Source: an uncultured Oscillospiraceae bacterium
Lineage (GTDB): Bacteria; Bacillota; Clostridia; Oscillospirales; Oscillospiraceae
Direction of reading: 5' to 3'
Assembly (NCBI GenBank): GCA_947627285.1
Contig: CANQVL010000002.1
Location: forward strand, 124,001 to 188,000
DNA length: 64,000 bases
Shown here: piece by piece, positions 17,027 through 28,200 of the stretch
Layout: every line of letters starts with the position of its first letter
Numbering within the stretch: position 1 is the first letter of the stretch
Translations under genes and position numbers: made by a program
The notes under the pieces: generated by a model
Databases searched by the model: none
What the model saw: only the letters and a program-made list of their open reading frames with translations
Told to the model about the DNA's origin: nothing

Positions 17027-18259
17027 TTAAAATGCAAAGTTCCCGTCCACAAACACCGGCACCTCCCGCCCGTCGTGGGTGGTGCCCACTATGGTGAGGT
17101 CCTCGGAGCCTATCATGAAGTCCTCGTGGGTGATGGACCGGTTGAGCCCTACGGCGTCGCGCTCCTCCTCCGTCATGTCCGCCCCGCCCTTGACGGTGGG
17201 GTAGCTTGCGCCGAAGGCCAGATGGCAGCTGGCGTTTTCGTCGTAGAGCGTGCTGTAAAAGAGTATCCCCATTTTGCTTATGGGCGAATCATACGGCACC
17301 AGCGCTGCCTCGCCCAGATAGCACGCGCCCTCGTCCACGCCTATCTCGTCCTCGAGTATCCTTTTGTGCTTCGGGTCCTCCGTCTCCACCTTGACTATTT
17401 TCCCGTTCTCAAAGGTGAAGGCGAACCTGTCGATAATCTCCCCGCCCGCCCGGAAGGGCTTTGTGGAGACGACGCGCCCGTTCACCCCGTCCCTCTTCGG
17501 AGCGGTGAATATCTCCTCCGTTGGCATATTCGCGTTGAACGCCACGCCGCGCGCGGAGACTGAGTTGCCCCCGTCCCAGTAGTGCCCCTGCGGGAGCTCC
17601 ACCGTCAGGTCCGTCCCCAGAGAGTTTGTGTAGCGCAGGGACTTGAAATTGTAGGCCGTCAGCTTCTTTTTCCTCTCGTTGAGCTCCGCGTTGTGGCGCC
17701 TCCACTCCTCCACCGGGTCGCCGTCGGCAGTTATCCTCATGGTGGCGTATATGGCGTCCCAAAGCCTGTCCACAGCCTCGCCCTCCGGCAAATCGGGGAA
17801 AACCTTCCTCGCCCAGGCGGGATTTGGCACGCACGCCAGGCACCACTGTATCTTGTCGGACATCTGGAGCCCGTCAAACTCCGACATCGCCTTGCCCGAG
17901 GCGCGGCTCCACCGCACCATGCGGGAATGGTCCACCCCCTGCATGGCGTTGGGGTCGGAGCTCCCCACGGAGAGGAACGCCGCGTTTTCCCTTGCCAGCG
18001 TGTTCATCTCCTCCGCCTGCCAGGGGCGCACAGCGTCAAAGACCTCATCAGCCGCGTGCAGATATTTTTCCCGCGTCACAAAGTCGTCGTGCCACCGCAT
18101 GACCACCTCGCGGACGCCGATCTTGTAAGCCTCGCTCACGCACAGCCGGGCGAAATCCGCCGCGCTCACGGGGGCCGACAGCACCAGTGTCTGCCCCGGC
18201 TGGGCGTTTATGCCCACATTCACCAAAAGCCTTGCGTACTTTTCAAATCTCGGGTCCAT
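17027..18259 (-). CDS. M29-family aminopeptidase (AmpS/PepS-like)
   Basis: 410 residues matching metallo-aminopeptidases of family M29, cytoplasmic enzymes that trim N-terminal residues from peptides. Visible family features are the opening FEKYARLLVNVGINAQPGQTL, the central TNSLGTDLTVELPQGH and the metal-ligand region with NANMPTEEIFTAPKRDGVNG and AFGASYP. The gene starts 4 bp after trmD ends, so it is translated as the last gene of the ylxM-trmD operon. The substrate range cannot be read from sequence. Confidence 0.9.
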   Translation of the reverse strand: MDPRFEKYARLLVNVGINAQPGQTLVLSAPVSAADFARLCVSEAYKIGVREVVMRWHDDFVTREKYLHAADEVFDAVRPWQAEEMNTLARENAAFLSVGSSDPNAMQGVDHSRMVRWSRASGKAMSEFDGLQMSDKIQWCLACVPNPAWARKVFPDLPEGEAVDRLWDAIYATMRITADGDPVEEWRRHNAELNERKKKLTAYNFKSLRYTNSLGTDLTVELPQGHYWDGGNSVSARGVAFNANMPTEEIFTAPKRDGVNGRVVSTKPFRAGGEIIDRFAFTFENGKIVKVETEDPKHKRILEDEIGVDEGACYLGEAALVPYDSPISKMGILFYSTLYDENASCHLAFGASYPTVKGGADMTEEERDAVGLNRSITHEDFMIGSEDLTIVGTTHDGREVPVFVDGNFAF

Positions 18260-18263
18260 TGGT

Positions 18264-19052
18264 TCAACCTCCTTTTTCTTCTCCGCCCTCTCCGGAGCGG
18301 CCTTTAAGCTCTTCCTCTATCTCGGCAAGGAGCTTTCGCTCCTGCTTTGTGTCCTGAAATTCAAGCCTTTCGTACATATCCGGCCTTCTCAGCCTCGTGC
18401 GGATTATCGACTCCTTCCTCCGCCACCGGGCGATTTTTGCGTGGTCGCCGCCGAGCAGTACGGGAGGCACCCGCCGCCCGCGCCACTCCTCCGGGCGGGA
18501 GTATTGCGGATACTCCAAAAGCCCGTCCCAGTGGGATTCGTTTTCAAAGCACTCCGGGTCCGGCAGAACGCCCGGGACGAGCCGGCACACCGCGTCCGCC
18601 ACCGCCATGGCGGGTATCTCCCCGCCGGTGAGCACAAAGTCCCCCAGGCTTATCTCCTCGTCCACGCACTCGTCGATGAACCTCTGGTCCACGCCCTCAT
18701 AATGCCCGCAGACGAGTATCAGCTTGTCGTACTCCGCCGCCAGCCTTTTGGCGTCCGCCTGGGTGAAGGTCCTGCCGCAGGGCGAGAGGAACACGGTGTG
18801 TACCCGCTCCCCGTGGGCCTTCTGCAAAAAACGCCAGCAGTCGTAAAGGGGCTGCGCTTGCATGACGCACCCCCGCCCGCCCCCGTAGGGGTAGTCGTCC
18901 ACCTGGCACTGCTTGTTTTTCGTGTAGTCCCTTATCTGGTGCGTCTCGATCCGTATGATGCCCCTGTCCTGGGCGCGCCCCAGGATGCTCTCGTTCATCA
19001 GATCCCCCACGGTGTCGGGGAAAAGGGTCATGATGTCTATCCAGTACCTCAT
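18264..19052 (-). CDS. trmD: tRNA (guanine-37-N1)-methyltransferase
   Basis: Methylates G37 next to the anticodon, preventing frameshifting; a SPOUT-fold knot enzyme acting as a dimer. 262 residues with the opening YWIDIMTLFPD, GGGRGCVMQ, LVCGHYEGVDQRF and the knot sequence EISLGDFVLTGGE. The ATG at 19052 is chosen: it overlaps the rimM stop codon (TGATG) and has GAGGG 6 nt upstream. The C-terminal tail is Glu/Gly-rich and slightly longer than usual. It follows rimM directly, the standard order. Confidence 0.95.
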   Translation of the reverse strand: MRYWIDIMTLFPDTVGDLMNESILGRAQDRGIIRIETHQIRDYTKNKQCQVDDYPYGGGRGCVMQAQPLYDCWRFLQKAHGERVHTVFLSPCGRTFTQADAKRLAAEYDKLILVCGHYEGVDQRFIDECVDEEISLGDFVLTGGEIPAMAVADAVCRLVPGVLPDPECFENESHWDGLLEYPQYSRPEEWRGRRVPPVLLGGDHAKIARWRRKESIIRTRLRRPDMYERLEFQDTKQERKLLAEIEEELKGRSGEGGEEKGG

Positions 19053-19531
19053 CACATTCCCTCTAAAACGCACACGGTGATGACCCCCAGCTCCGGTGCG
19101 GCGTCAAGCAAAAACTCCTTCACCAGCGGCACAAGTATCTCCCGCTCCCCGCGTATCTCCAAAACCTCGCCACGGGGAAGGCTGATTACGTCCGTGACGC
19201 GCCCCAGCACGTTCCCGTACTGGTCCCGCGCCTCACAGCCCACAAGGTCGGAGACGAGAAAGCCCCCCTCCTCCATGGGTATGTCCTCCCGCGGCACATA
19301 GACGGTACGGTTTTTCACCCTCTCCGCCTCGTCGATGGAATCTATCCCCGCAAGCTTTGCGATGACGAAGCCCTTCTGCGCCCTGGCGCGCTCCAGCTTG
19401 CGCTCCGCGCCGTCGATGTACAGCCTCTCAAAGGCGCAAAACGCCTCCGCCGAGTCCGCCCAAGGCTCGATCTTAACCTCGCCCCTCAGCCCATGCGTAT
19501 TAACGATCCTCCCGGTCTCAACAAGCTCCAT
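19052..19531 (-). CDS. rimM: Ribosome maturation factor RimM
   Basis: Assists maturation of the 30S head near S19 and 16S processing. About 159 residues: N-terminal RimM domain (ETGRIVNTHGLRGEVKIEP) and C-terminal PRC-barrel (LVGCEARDQYGNVLGRV). The start is uncertain: ATG at 19531 has AAGGG at good spacing, while ATG at 19537 is a close alternative. It is separated from khpA by about 275 bp holding repeat copy B and a terminator-like hairpin, which is unusual since this operon is normally compact. Confidence 0.92.
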   Translation of the reverse strand: MELVETGRIVNTHGLRGEVKIEPWADSAEAFCAFERLYIDGAERKLERARAQKGFVIAKLAGIDSIDEAERVKNRTVYVPREDIPMEEGGFLVSDLVGCEARDQYGNVLGRVTDVISLPRGEVLEIRGEREILVPLVKEFLLDAAPELGVITVCVLEGM

Positions 19532-19550
19532 ACCCATACCCTTTTTCCCC

Positions 19551-19573
19551 AAAAAAGCGGGCCAACCGCCCGC
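19551..19573 (-). terminator. Terminator-like hairpin directly upstream of rimM
   Basis: Minus strand GCGGGC GGTTG GCCCGC followed by TTTTTT, about 20 nt before the rimM start codon. It could attenuate rimM-trmD-peptidase transcription relative to the ffh-rpsP part. Confidence 0.6.
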
Positions 19574-19590
19574 CCCAAAAACCCCAAATT

Positions 19591-19803
19591 AAATATTTTT
19601 CCGGCGGCATGTACGTCGGAAAAATCACCTTATGTTTTGCAAGTGTGCCGCCTTTGGCGGCGCGCGCAGCAAAACAGCAGGGAAAAATTTATGAATTTCG
19701 CAAAATTCATAAATTTTTCCCGCACGTACCTTCAAAAAGGGCAAAGCCCTTTTTGAAGGTACGCGTTCCCCCTTCAAAAAGGGGCGCAGCCCCTTTTTGA
19801 AAT
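19591..19803 (+). repeat. Modular palindromic repeat, copy B
   Basis: H1 TTTTTCCGGCGG...CGTCGGAAAAA; H2 outer arms TGTTTTGC / GCAAAACA, inner GTGTGCCGCC / GGCGGCGCGC; H3 AAAAATTTATGAATTT / AAAATTCATAAATTTTT; H4 TTCAAAAAGGG / CCCTTTTTGAA, the last module present twice. It sits inside the operon between khpA and rimM, a few bases after the khpA stop. Confidence 0.85.
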
Positions 19804-19806
19804 TCG

Positions 19807-20037
19807 TTAGTCGACTATGTCCACGGAGATATGCCGCCCCTGCCTCTGCGCAACGGAGCGCATCAGGGTGCGGATCTCCTTGGCAATCTTCCCGTGGCGG
19901 CCTATGACCTTGCCCATGTCGTCGGGCGCCACCCTCAGCTCAAAGACGGTCTTGTCCCCGTCCTCGCGCTCGGTGACGGTCACCTGGTCAGGGCTGTCCA
20001 CGAGATTTCGCGCGATATAGATCAGCAGCTCCTTCAT
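19807..20037 (-). CDS. khpA: KH-domain RNA-binding protein KhpA
   Basis: 76 residues, a single KH domain with the GxxG loop VIGRHGKI that contacts single-stranded RNA. In Gram-positive bacteria KhpA pairs with KhpB (Jag) to bind many RNAs and affect cell elongation. It lies 13 bp after rpsP, the standard position. ATG at 20037. The length is typical. Confidence 0.93.
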   Translation of the reverse strand: MKELLIYIARNLVDSPDQVTVTEREDGDKTVFELRVAPDDMGKVIGRHGKIAKEIRTLMRSVAQRQGRHISVDIVD

Positions 20038-20050
20038 CGCGGATCACCGA

Positions 20051-20290
20051 TCAAAGGACGTTGGCGCTCTTGAGAAGCTTCTTCACGGTGTCGGTGGGCT
20101 GAGCGCCGTTCTTTATCCACTCCTTGGCCTTCTCGCCGTCTACCTTCACGGTGTTGGGCTCGGTGCGGGGATCGTATGTGCCGATCTCCTCAATGAACCT
20201 TCCGTCGCGGGGGAAACGGGAATCCGCCACCACTATGCGATAAAAGGGGGCCTTCTTGGCGCCCATTCTGCGAAGCCTGATCTTGACCAT
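20051..20290 (-). CDS. rpsP: 30S ribosomal protein S16
   Basis: 79 residues, with the family opening [24 protein letters not shown] and [13 protein letters not shown]. Structural protein of the 30S body, needed for assembly. The ATG at 20290 follows GGAGG. Located between ffh and khpA in the usual order. Confidence 0.97.
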   Translation of the reverse strand: MVKIRLRRMGAKKAPFYRIVVADSRFPRDGRFIEEIGTYDPRTEPNTVKVDGEKAKEWIKNGAQPTDTVKKLLKSANVL

Positions 20291-20365
20291 TTTTGTTTTA
20301 CCTCCAAAGTTTTGTAGAATTTATATCAATTTAACATTGATTACTCAGTGTATTTTTGGCGGGCC

Positions 20366-21712
20366 TCAGAAGGGGAACCCTCCCCGCCGTCTTCCGCCGC
20401 CCAGGAACCCAGGCAGCTTCCCCTTGGACATCTGCCGCGTAAGGTCCCTCATCATCTCGTACTGCTTCAAAAGCCTGTTCACGTCCACCACCTCTGTGCC
20501 GGAGCCGGCGGCAATACGCTTTTTCCGCGAGGAATTTATTATGGACGGGTCGTTGCGCTCCCTCTGCGTCATGGAGAGGATGATCGCCTCGGTCCGCGCC
20601 ATCTGCTTTTCGTCTATTTTCGCCCCCGCCACGGCCTTGCCCATGCTTCCGGGGAGCATACCGGCGATGTCGCCCAGACCTCCCATGGTCTTGAGCTGCT
20701 GGAGCTGGTCGTAGTAGTCCTGGAGCGTGAAGGCGTTTTTGCGCATCTTTTCCGCAAGCTCCCGCGCCTTCTTCTCGTCAAAGCTCTGCTCCGCCTTCTC
20801 GATGAGCGTCAGCACGTCGCCCATGCCCAAAATGCGGCTTGCCATCCTGTCCGGGTGGAAGGGCTCTATGGCGTCCAGCTTCTCGCCCACGCCGCAGAAC
20901 TTTATGGGCTTGCCCGTCACCGCCCTCACCGACAGCGCCGCGCCGCCTCTGGCGTCGCCGTCAAGCTTTGTGAGCATAACGCCGGTTATCCCCAGCGCCT
21001 CGTCAAACGCCGCCGCCGCGTTCACCGCGTCCTGCCCGGTCATGGCGTCCACCACCAGCAGTATCTCGTCCGGCTGGACCTCGGCCTTTATGGCCTTGAG
21101 CTCGTCCATCAGCTGCTCGTCGATGTGCAGCCGCCCGGCGGTATCCAAAAACACAATGTCGTTCCCGTTCTTTTTCGCGTGGGCGACGGCGGCTTTGGCG
21201 ATATTCACCGGGTTTTCCGTCCCCATCTGAAATACGGGTATATTGAGCTGCGCCCCCACCGTCTCCAGCTGCTTTATGGCGGCGGGCCTGTATATATCGC
21301 AGGCCACCAGCAGCGGCCGCTTGCCGTTTTGCTTGCGCATGAGCGCCGCGAGCTTTGCCCCGTTCGTGGTCTTGCCCGCGCCCTGGAGCCCCACCAGCAT
21401 CACCACCGTGAGCCCCCTGGAGCTCATGTTGAGCTTGGCGTTGGTGGAGCCCATGAGCTTCACCAGCTCCTCGTTGACTATCTTTATAACCATCTGCGCG
21501 GGAGTGAGCGACTCCAGCACATCTGTCCCCACGGCGCGCTCGGATACCTGCTTTACGAAGTCGCGGACCACCTTGTAGCTCACGTCCGCCTCCAAAAGCG
21601 CCATCCGCACCTCCCGCATGGCCTCCTTGATGTCGGCCTCGGAAAGGCGCCCCTTGCCCCGGAGCTTTTTGAAAACGTTGCTTAACTTGTCGGAAAGAGA
21701 TTCAAATGCCAT
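20366..21712 (-). CDS. ffh: Signal recognition particle protein Ffh
   Basis: GTPase that binds signal peptides on nascent membrane proteins and docks with FtsY. 448 residues: N domain (about 1-90), G domain with G1 GLQGAGKTT, DTAGRLHID and TKLDGDARGG, and a C-terminal methionine-rich M domain that holds the signal sequence and 4.5S RNA. It starts 3 bp after the ylxM stop, implying translational coupling. Confidence 0.97.
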   Translation of the reverse strand: MAFESLSDKLSNVFKKLRGKGRLSEADIKEAMREVRMALLEADVSYKVVRDFVKQVSERAVGTDVLESLTPAQMVIKIVNEELVKLMGSTNAKLNMSSRGLTVVMLVGLQGAGKTTNGAKLAALMRKQNGKRPLLVACDIYRPAAIKQLETVGAQLNIPVFQMGTENPVNIAKAAVAHAKKNGNDIVFLDTAGRLHIDEQLMDELKAIKAEVQPDEILLVVDAMTGQDAVNAAAAFDEALGITGVMLTKLDGDARGGAALSVRAVTGKPIKFCGVGEKLDAIEPFHPDRMASRILGMGDVLTLIEKAEQSFDEKKARELAEKMRKNAFTLQDYYDQLQQLKTMGGLGDIAGMLPGSMGKAVAGAKIDEKQMARTEAIILSMTQRERNDPSIINSSRKKRIAAGSGTEVVDVNRLLKQYEMMRDLTRQMSKGKLPGFLGGGRRRGGFPF

Positions 21713-21715
21713 AGC

Positions 21716-22066
21716 TCAACCCTTCAATTCGCCAAGTCCCGAATATATCCTGCCGGCAAGCTCCCGCGCCTGCCCCTGGGTCATCTCCGCAAGCCTCTCC
21801 GCGTCCTTACGCAGAGCGTCGATGTCGCGGGACATCTGCCGGAACCTTGCCACCACGCCCGTCTTCTCCTCGTACTCCCTCAAAAGCGCCTCGGCGCGCT
21901 GGAGCACCGCCCGCACGCCCTGACGGGATACCCCCGCCAGCTCCCCGATCTCGGAAAGCGACAGGTCGTCGGAGTAGTAATACTCAAAATACTCCCGCTG
22001 GGTGGGGGTCAAAAGCTCCCCGAAGAAGTCATAGAGCAGCGTCAATTCGTATGTCTTATCCTGCAT
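21716..22066 (-). CDS. ylxM: YlxM family helix-turn-helix protein
   Basis: 116 residues, a sigma-70 region 4-like helix-turn-helix protein (LTPTQREYFEYYYSDDLSLSEIGELAGVSRQGV) followed by a long helix. It is encoded just before ffh in most Firmicutes, and in streptococci it modulates the SRP GTPases. The ATG at 22066 (or 22069, adjacent) is preferred because AGGTGAT is 5 nt upstream. It heads the ffh operon. Confidence 0.9.
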   Translation of the reverse strand: MQDKTYELTLLYDFFGELLTPTQREYFEYYYSDDLSLSEIGELAGVSRQGVRAVLQRAEALLREYEEKTGVVARFRQMSRDIDALRKDAERLAEMTQGQARELAGRIYSGLGELKG

Positions 22067-22108
22067 CATATCACCTGTAAAGCGTTTCAACTTTACACTC
22101 ACCGGCTC

Positions 22109-22137
22109 ATTATACCCTCCCCCCAACCCTTTGTCAA
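22109..22137 (-). promoter_or_regulatory. Promoter of the ylxM-ffh-rpsP operon
   Basis: Minus strand TTGACA (22132-22137), 17-bp spacer, TATAAT (22109-22114). A perfect consensus, as expected for a translation and secretion operon. Confidence 0.82.
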
Positions 22138-22230
22138 GGAATATTTTCATATTTTTAAACAAATAATAGCATAACGCATTTGCCAAAAAAGGAAATATAC
22201 CCTTTTCGGTACAGCTTTGGAGGGATAGCT

Positions 22231-25200
22231 ATGAACGACGCCGACACCGGCATCTACATGGAAAACGAGACGCTGGGCAACTTTGCCCGCAACACCGCCG
22301 CCGCACTGGAGCCGGAGGGGAGCATACGCGCCTCCGCCGTCGCCGCCGACATAATGTCGGTCCTGCGCTCTCTGCGGGCACGCCTGCGCAATCTCCCACG
22401 GGGCGGGCGAAGCGAGGCGGAGGAGTGGTTTTCGGACAACTGGTATCTTGCCGAGAGAGAGGGCAAGGACGCCGCCGCCTGCTTCCACGGCTCATACCCC
22501 AAATGCGCAAAACGCGCCTGTGTCTCGGAGGCGGCCGCCGCCCTGGTGCGCTCCGGCAGGGGAGAGGTGACGGGCGAGCGTATCCGCCTCTTTCTATCGG
22601 AATACAGCCAGACCCGCCCGCTTACTGAGCGGGAGCTTTCCGTGTTCGTCCCCGCTCTCAAGGCGGAGCTCTGCGCCTTCCTATCCGCCGCCTTCCAAAG
22701 CCCCGACGCCGCCCTGCTCATGAAAAACGTCTTCACCTCCCTGCGCGCCCTCTCCATAATCGACGTCTCGGACATACTTGAGGAGGTGAACCCCGTGGAG
22801 ACGGAGCTTCGCGCCGACCCCTCCGGCGTCTACCCCAAAATGGACGAGGACACCCGCCGAAGCTACCGGGACAGGCTGGCGCGGGAGGCGAAAAGGGCGG
22901 GGCTCTCTGAGCACGAGGCGGCAAAGCTCGTCCTAAAGCTTTCCCGTGAGGAGAAAAACGGGCACGTGGGGACATATATCTTCACCCGCCCGTTGGGGAA
23001 GGAGCGGCGCGAGCCAGAGGGCGGGTGGTATATCTCGACCGTAGTATTGACCTCCCTCTTTCTGGGCGTCCTCACAGGTATACTCACAGGCTCGATCCCC
23101 GCCGCCCTCCTCTCGCTTGTTCCCATATCCGAGGCGGTGAAAAACCTCCTGGACTTTTTCGCCCTCCGCCTTGTCCGCCCAAAGCGCCTTCCCAGGCTTG
23201 AGCTCTCCGGCGGCATACCTCAAAAGGGCAAGACCGTCTGCGTCATCTCCGCCCTTTTGACAGGAGAGAAGGACGGCCCGAAATTCGCCAAATTGCTGGA
23301 GGAGTACCGCCTTTTGAACCGGGACGCCGGTGAAAACCTGCTTTTCGGCGTCCTCGCCGACCTCAAGGAGGCGCCCACACAAAGGGTGAAGGAGGACGGA
23401 CCCATTCTGGAATCAGCGAGGGCGGCGGTGGAGGCGCTGAACAAAAAATATTCCGGCGGCTTTTACCTCTTCTGCCGCGAGCGCGAGCTCAACAAGGCGG
23501 ACAACATCTGGATGGGGCGCGAGCGGAAGCGCGGCGCCATCGAGGATTTGGTGGAGCTGCTCAGCGGCTCAAAAAGCGCCCTTCGGGTGGCGGAGGGCGA
23601 CGAAAAGCGACTCTCCGGCACAGGCTTTATCCTCACCCTTGACGCCGACACCCGCCTCACGGCAGGCGCCGCGAGGGAGCTGGTGGGGGCGGCGCTCCAC
23701 CCCCTGAACGTGCCCACGGTGGACGAAAGGGAGCGCCGCGTCGTCTCCGGCTACGGCATATTCGAGCCTCGCGTCTCGGTGGACCTGAGAGCCGCCGGAC
23801 GAAGCGATTTTTCCCGCGTCTTTGCCGGCGAGGGCGGCACGGACCCATACAGCTCCGTGGTATCCGACCTCTATCAGGACCTCTTTTCCGAGGGCACCTT
23901 CATGGGCAAGGGGCTCATAAACGTCCCCGTCTACAAAAAGCTCCTTTCCGGCGCCCTCCCCGACAACCGCGTACTCTCCCACGACATCCTTGAGGGGGCG
24001 TATATGCGCTGTGCCTACGTCTCCGACGTGGAGCTTACGGACGGCTGGCCCTACAAGGTAACCTCCTTCCTCTCCCGCCAGGAGCGCTGGACCCGCGGGG
24101 ACTGGCAAAATCTGCGCTGGTGTACCCGTCGGGTCAAAAACCGCGACGGCGCGCTTGTCGTCAACACCCTCCCGTCCCTTGACCGCTGGAAGCTCTTTGA
24201 CAACCTTCGCCGGAGCCTCCTGCCCGTCACCGTGCTCTTGTCCCTGCTTTTGGCTCTTGTGACGGCCTCTCCCGCTATGGCGGCGGCGGGGCTGATTGCC
24301 CTGGCGGGAAAGCTCAGCGGGCTTCTCATCTCCGCCGCCGCGTCCTTCCTCCGCCACGACGGGACAAACCGGGCGAGGTACCACTCCGCCATCGTCTCAG
24401 GCTTCGGCGGGGCCGTCATGCGCTCCCTCATAGGACTCGCCCTGTTGCCGGCGGAGGGCTGGATGTCGCTGAAGGCAATTATCACAGCCGTTTACCGCAT
24501 GACCGTCACCCGACGGGGCCTCCTCGCCTGGGTCACCAGCTCCGAGGCGGAGCGAAGGGCGGGGAACACCTTGAAGGCAAACTATCTCTCCCTCATCGCC
24601 TGCCCCCTGGCGGGACTTTTCACCGTTTTAGCCGCCCCCTCCCCCTCAGCGGCGGCTGTGGGCGTCGTCTGGCTCCTCACTCCGGCTTACGCCCGCGTCC
24701 TCTCACGGGAGATAAGCCGCGAGAAGCGCGTCTCCCCCTCGGACAGGTCCTACCTCCTCGCCCGCGCGGGCGAGATCTGGCGCTTTTTTGCCGACAACCT
24801 GACGGAGAACGATAACTTCCTCCCGCCGGACAACCTTCAGGAGGAGCCGAACCTGGGACCCGCCCACCGCACCTCGCCCACGAATATTGGCCTTGCCATG
24901 CTCTCCTGCGCCGCCGCGTCGGATCTGGGGCTCGTGGGGGAGCGGGAGGCGTCGGAGCTGGTGAAAAGGACCCTGACGACCGTGGAAAAGCTGGAAAAAT
25001 GGAACGGACAGCTTTTCAACTGGTACGACACCCGCTCCCTCCTGCCCCTGGAGCCCAGATACGTCTCCACGGTGGATTCGGGCAACCTCATGGGCGCGCT
25101 CATAGCCCTGGAGGGCTGGTTTAGGGAGCTCAACGACGCCCAATCCGCCGAGCGGTGCCGCCTGCTCCTTGAGGCGACGGACCTGAGGCCCCTTTTCGAC

Positions 25201-28200
25201 ACGCGCCGAAAGCTCTTTCGCATCGGCTGGGACCTTACGAAAAACGCCCCCTCGGAGGGGTGGTACGACCTTCTTGCAAGCGAGGCGCGGCAGACGAGCT
25301 ACATCGCCGCCGCCCTGGGACAGGTGCCAAGAAAGCACTGGCGGCGGCTGGGAAGGGCGCTTGTCTCCATGGACGGCTTTTCCGGCATGGCGAGCTGGAC
25401 CGGCACCATGTTCGAGTACCTCATGCCAAACCTGCTCCTGCCCTGCCCGGAGGACAGCCTCATCTACGAAAGCTCCCGCTTTTGCCTCTACGCCCAGAAA
25501 AGGGCGGGCTCCGGCGTCCCCTGGGGCATATCCGAAAGCGCCTATTACGCCTTCGACCCCGGACTTTCCTACCGCTACAAGGCCCACGGCGTCCAGCGCC
25601 TCGCCCTCAAGCGCGGCATGGACTCAGAGCGCGTCGTCTCCCCATACTCCTCCTACCTCGCCCTACCCCTGGACCCCGCCGGAGCCGTCAAAAACCTGCG
25701 CCGGCTGGACGCTCTGGGGGTCACGGGGACCTACGGCCACTTTGAGGCGGCGGATTTCACCCCGTCGAGGGCCGAGCCGCCAAAGCCCCGCATAGTCAGG
25801 AGCTTTATGGCGCACCACCTGGGCATGAGTTTGGTGGCGGTGGCAAACACCCTCTGCGGCGGCATATTCCAGAAAAGATTTATGGCTGACCGCCGTATGG
25901 CGGCGTACCGGGAGCTTTTGGAGGAGCGGGTCCCACTGGGACAAATCGTCCTCCGCCAGCCCCCAAGGGACGTGCCGGAAAAACCGAGAAGGCAGGAAAG
26001 CTCCGAGATCTGCCGGAGTATCGAGGGGGTGGACGCAATTGCCCCCGCCTGCCTGCCCCTGTCCAACGGGCAGTATTCCGTGCTCTTCACCGAGGCGGGC
26101 TCCTCCCGCTCCCTCTGGCGCGGCTTGGATGTCACCGCCTTTAGCCCCGACCCGCTGGGGGACACGGGAATGGAATTTTATGTAAAAATTGGCGAGGAGC
26201 TGCTGCCCGTTACGGCGTCGCCCGATTACCCCCGTGACGTGCGCTACTCCTCCCAGCTTTCCGACGTTTCGGGCAAGATAAGGGCAAAGCGCGGCGGCGT
26301 ATCCGCCTGCCTTTCCGTCACCGTCCCGCCCTCGGGAGCGGGGGAGGTGCGGACGGTGGAGGTGGAGGGTCCGGCGGACGCCTCCGAGGCGTCGGTCATA
26401 TGCCGCTTCAGACCCGTTCTGCAAAGGCGGGAGGACTACCTCTCCCACCCGGCGTTCTCCCTTCTCTCGCTGGAGGCGGAGCTCTCCGGCGGCATACTGA
26501 CGGTCCGCCGCCGCCCGAGACCGGGGGAGCGGGAGGTGTACCTGGCTGTGGCGGCGGACACCCGCTTCACCGCCGCCACCCACCGCAGGAGGGGCGACGG
26601 CGTTGAGCGCGGGGAGCTTTTGACCTCCTGCCCGGACTTCTCCGTGACGCTCACCCTCCCCGTAAGGCTCACCGGCGGCAGGGGACGGGCGGCGGTCGCC
26701 TTCTCGGTGTCCTTTGACCGGGAGGAGGCGCGCGGCTGCGCTAAAAGGGCGGCGGAGCGGCGGGAGCTCCAGTCCGTCAGCCGTATGGCGGCGGCAAGCC
26801 TTATGCTGGGCATGTCCTCAAGCCGCGTGCGGGCGGCGCTGGGGCTTTTGCCGGCGCTCATTTACGGCACCGCCCCCTCGGAGGAGAGGCGCGGGCTTTT
26901 GAAAAGTGGCGGCATACCCCGCGAGGAGCTTTGGAGCCTGGGCGTCTCCGGAACAATCCCCATTCTCGCCGCCAGACCCGAAACGGCGGAGGACCTGGAG
27001 GGCGTGAGGGCGCTCATACGCGAGCACGCCTTTTTGTCGGAGAACGGGGTGGAGTCGGACCTTCTGCTCATCCTCACCGACGGCGGGGACTACCGGAAAA
27101 GTCAGCGCGCGGCGGTGACTGAGGAGCTTCGCGCCATAGGCAGGGAGGGCACTCTTGACGCCCCCGGCGGGGTGAGGCTCATAGACGCCGGCGGAAGGGC
27201 GGCGAGGGTGGCGGAGGCCCACGCCGACGTGTGGGTGAGGCTTGACGCCATACCCGCCGTCCCCGCCCACCGGGAGCGTATGCCGGAGCCGCCGCCAAAA
27301 TATGTCCGAGGCTCCGGGGAGCCCGCCGTTCGCCTTGAGGAAAACGGCGCGTTCCGCTTCGCCGTGACCGACGCCCTCCCGGAGACCGCCTGGAGCCATA
27401 TTTTGACAAACGACAGCTTCGGCTTCATCGCCACGGACTGCGGCACGGGGCATATGTGGTACAAAAATTCCCGCCTCGGCAAGATAAACAGGTGGCTCAA
27501 CGACCCCTACGCGACCTTCGGGGGTGAGAGGCTGACGCTCACGGCGGAGGGGAAAAAATACTCCATCTTTGCCGACGGCACGGGCGCTCCTACGATGGTG
27601 GAGTACGGCTTTGGCTGGGCGTCCTGGTCCAGGGAGCTGGGGAGGGTGAGGACGCGCCTCACCGCCTTTGTCCCGCCGGAGGTCCCCGCGCGGGTGCTTT
27701 TGCTGGAGGCCGAGGGCGACCTTGCCGGGGCGGAGCTCGGCTATTACACCGACCTCGTTCTCGGGGAGACCGGCGGCGGGGCAAGGGCCATAGTCACCGC
27801 CTTTGACGGCAGGGCGTTCACGGCGAGGCCCGCGCGCGGCGAGACCTTCACTCTGATCCCATCTGTCGCCCCCGCCGCCTGGACCATGAGGCGGGCGAGC
27901 GCCATAACGGGGGAGCTTGACGGGTGCTCGGGACCCGGCGAGGAGCCATGTATCGCCTTTACCGCGCCGGTCTCACAAAGGACCGTCATAGTCTGCGGCT
28001 GTGCCCAAAACGGGGCGCTGGAGGGGCTTTTGCGCGACGCGGAGGGGCTTCTGGACAGGACAATGTCCCACTGGGGAGCCCTGGCGGGGGCGCTGACGCT
28101 GAAAACGCCGGAGCAGAGGATAGACAGCTTTTTGAACGGCTGGGCGCTTTACCAGACCGTCGCCTGCCGGCTCCTCGCCAGGACCGGCGTATACCAGAAC

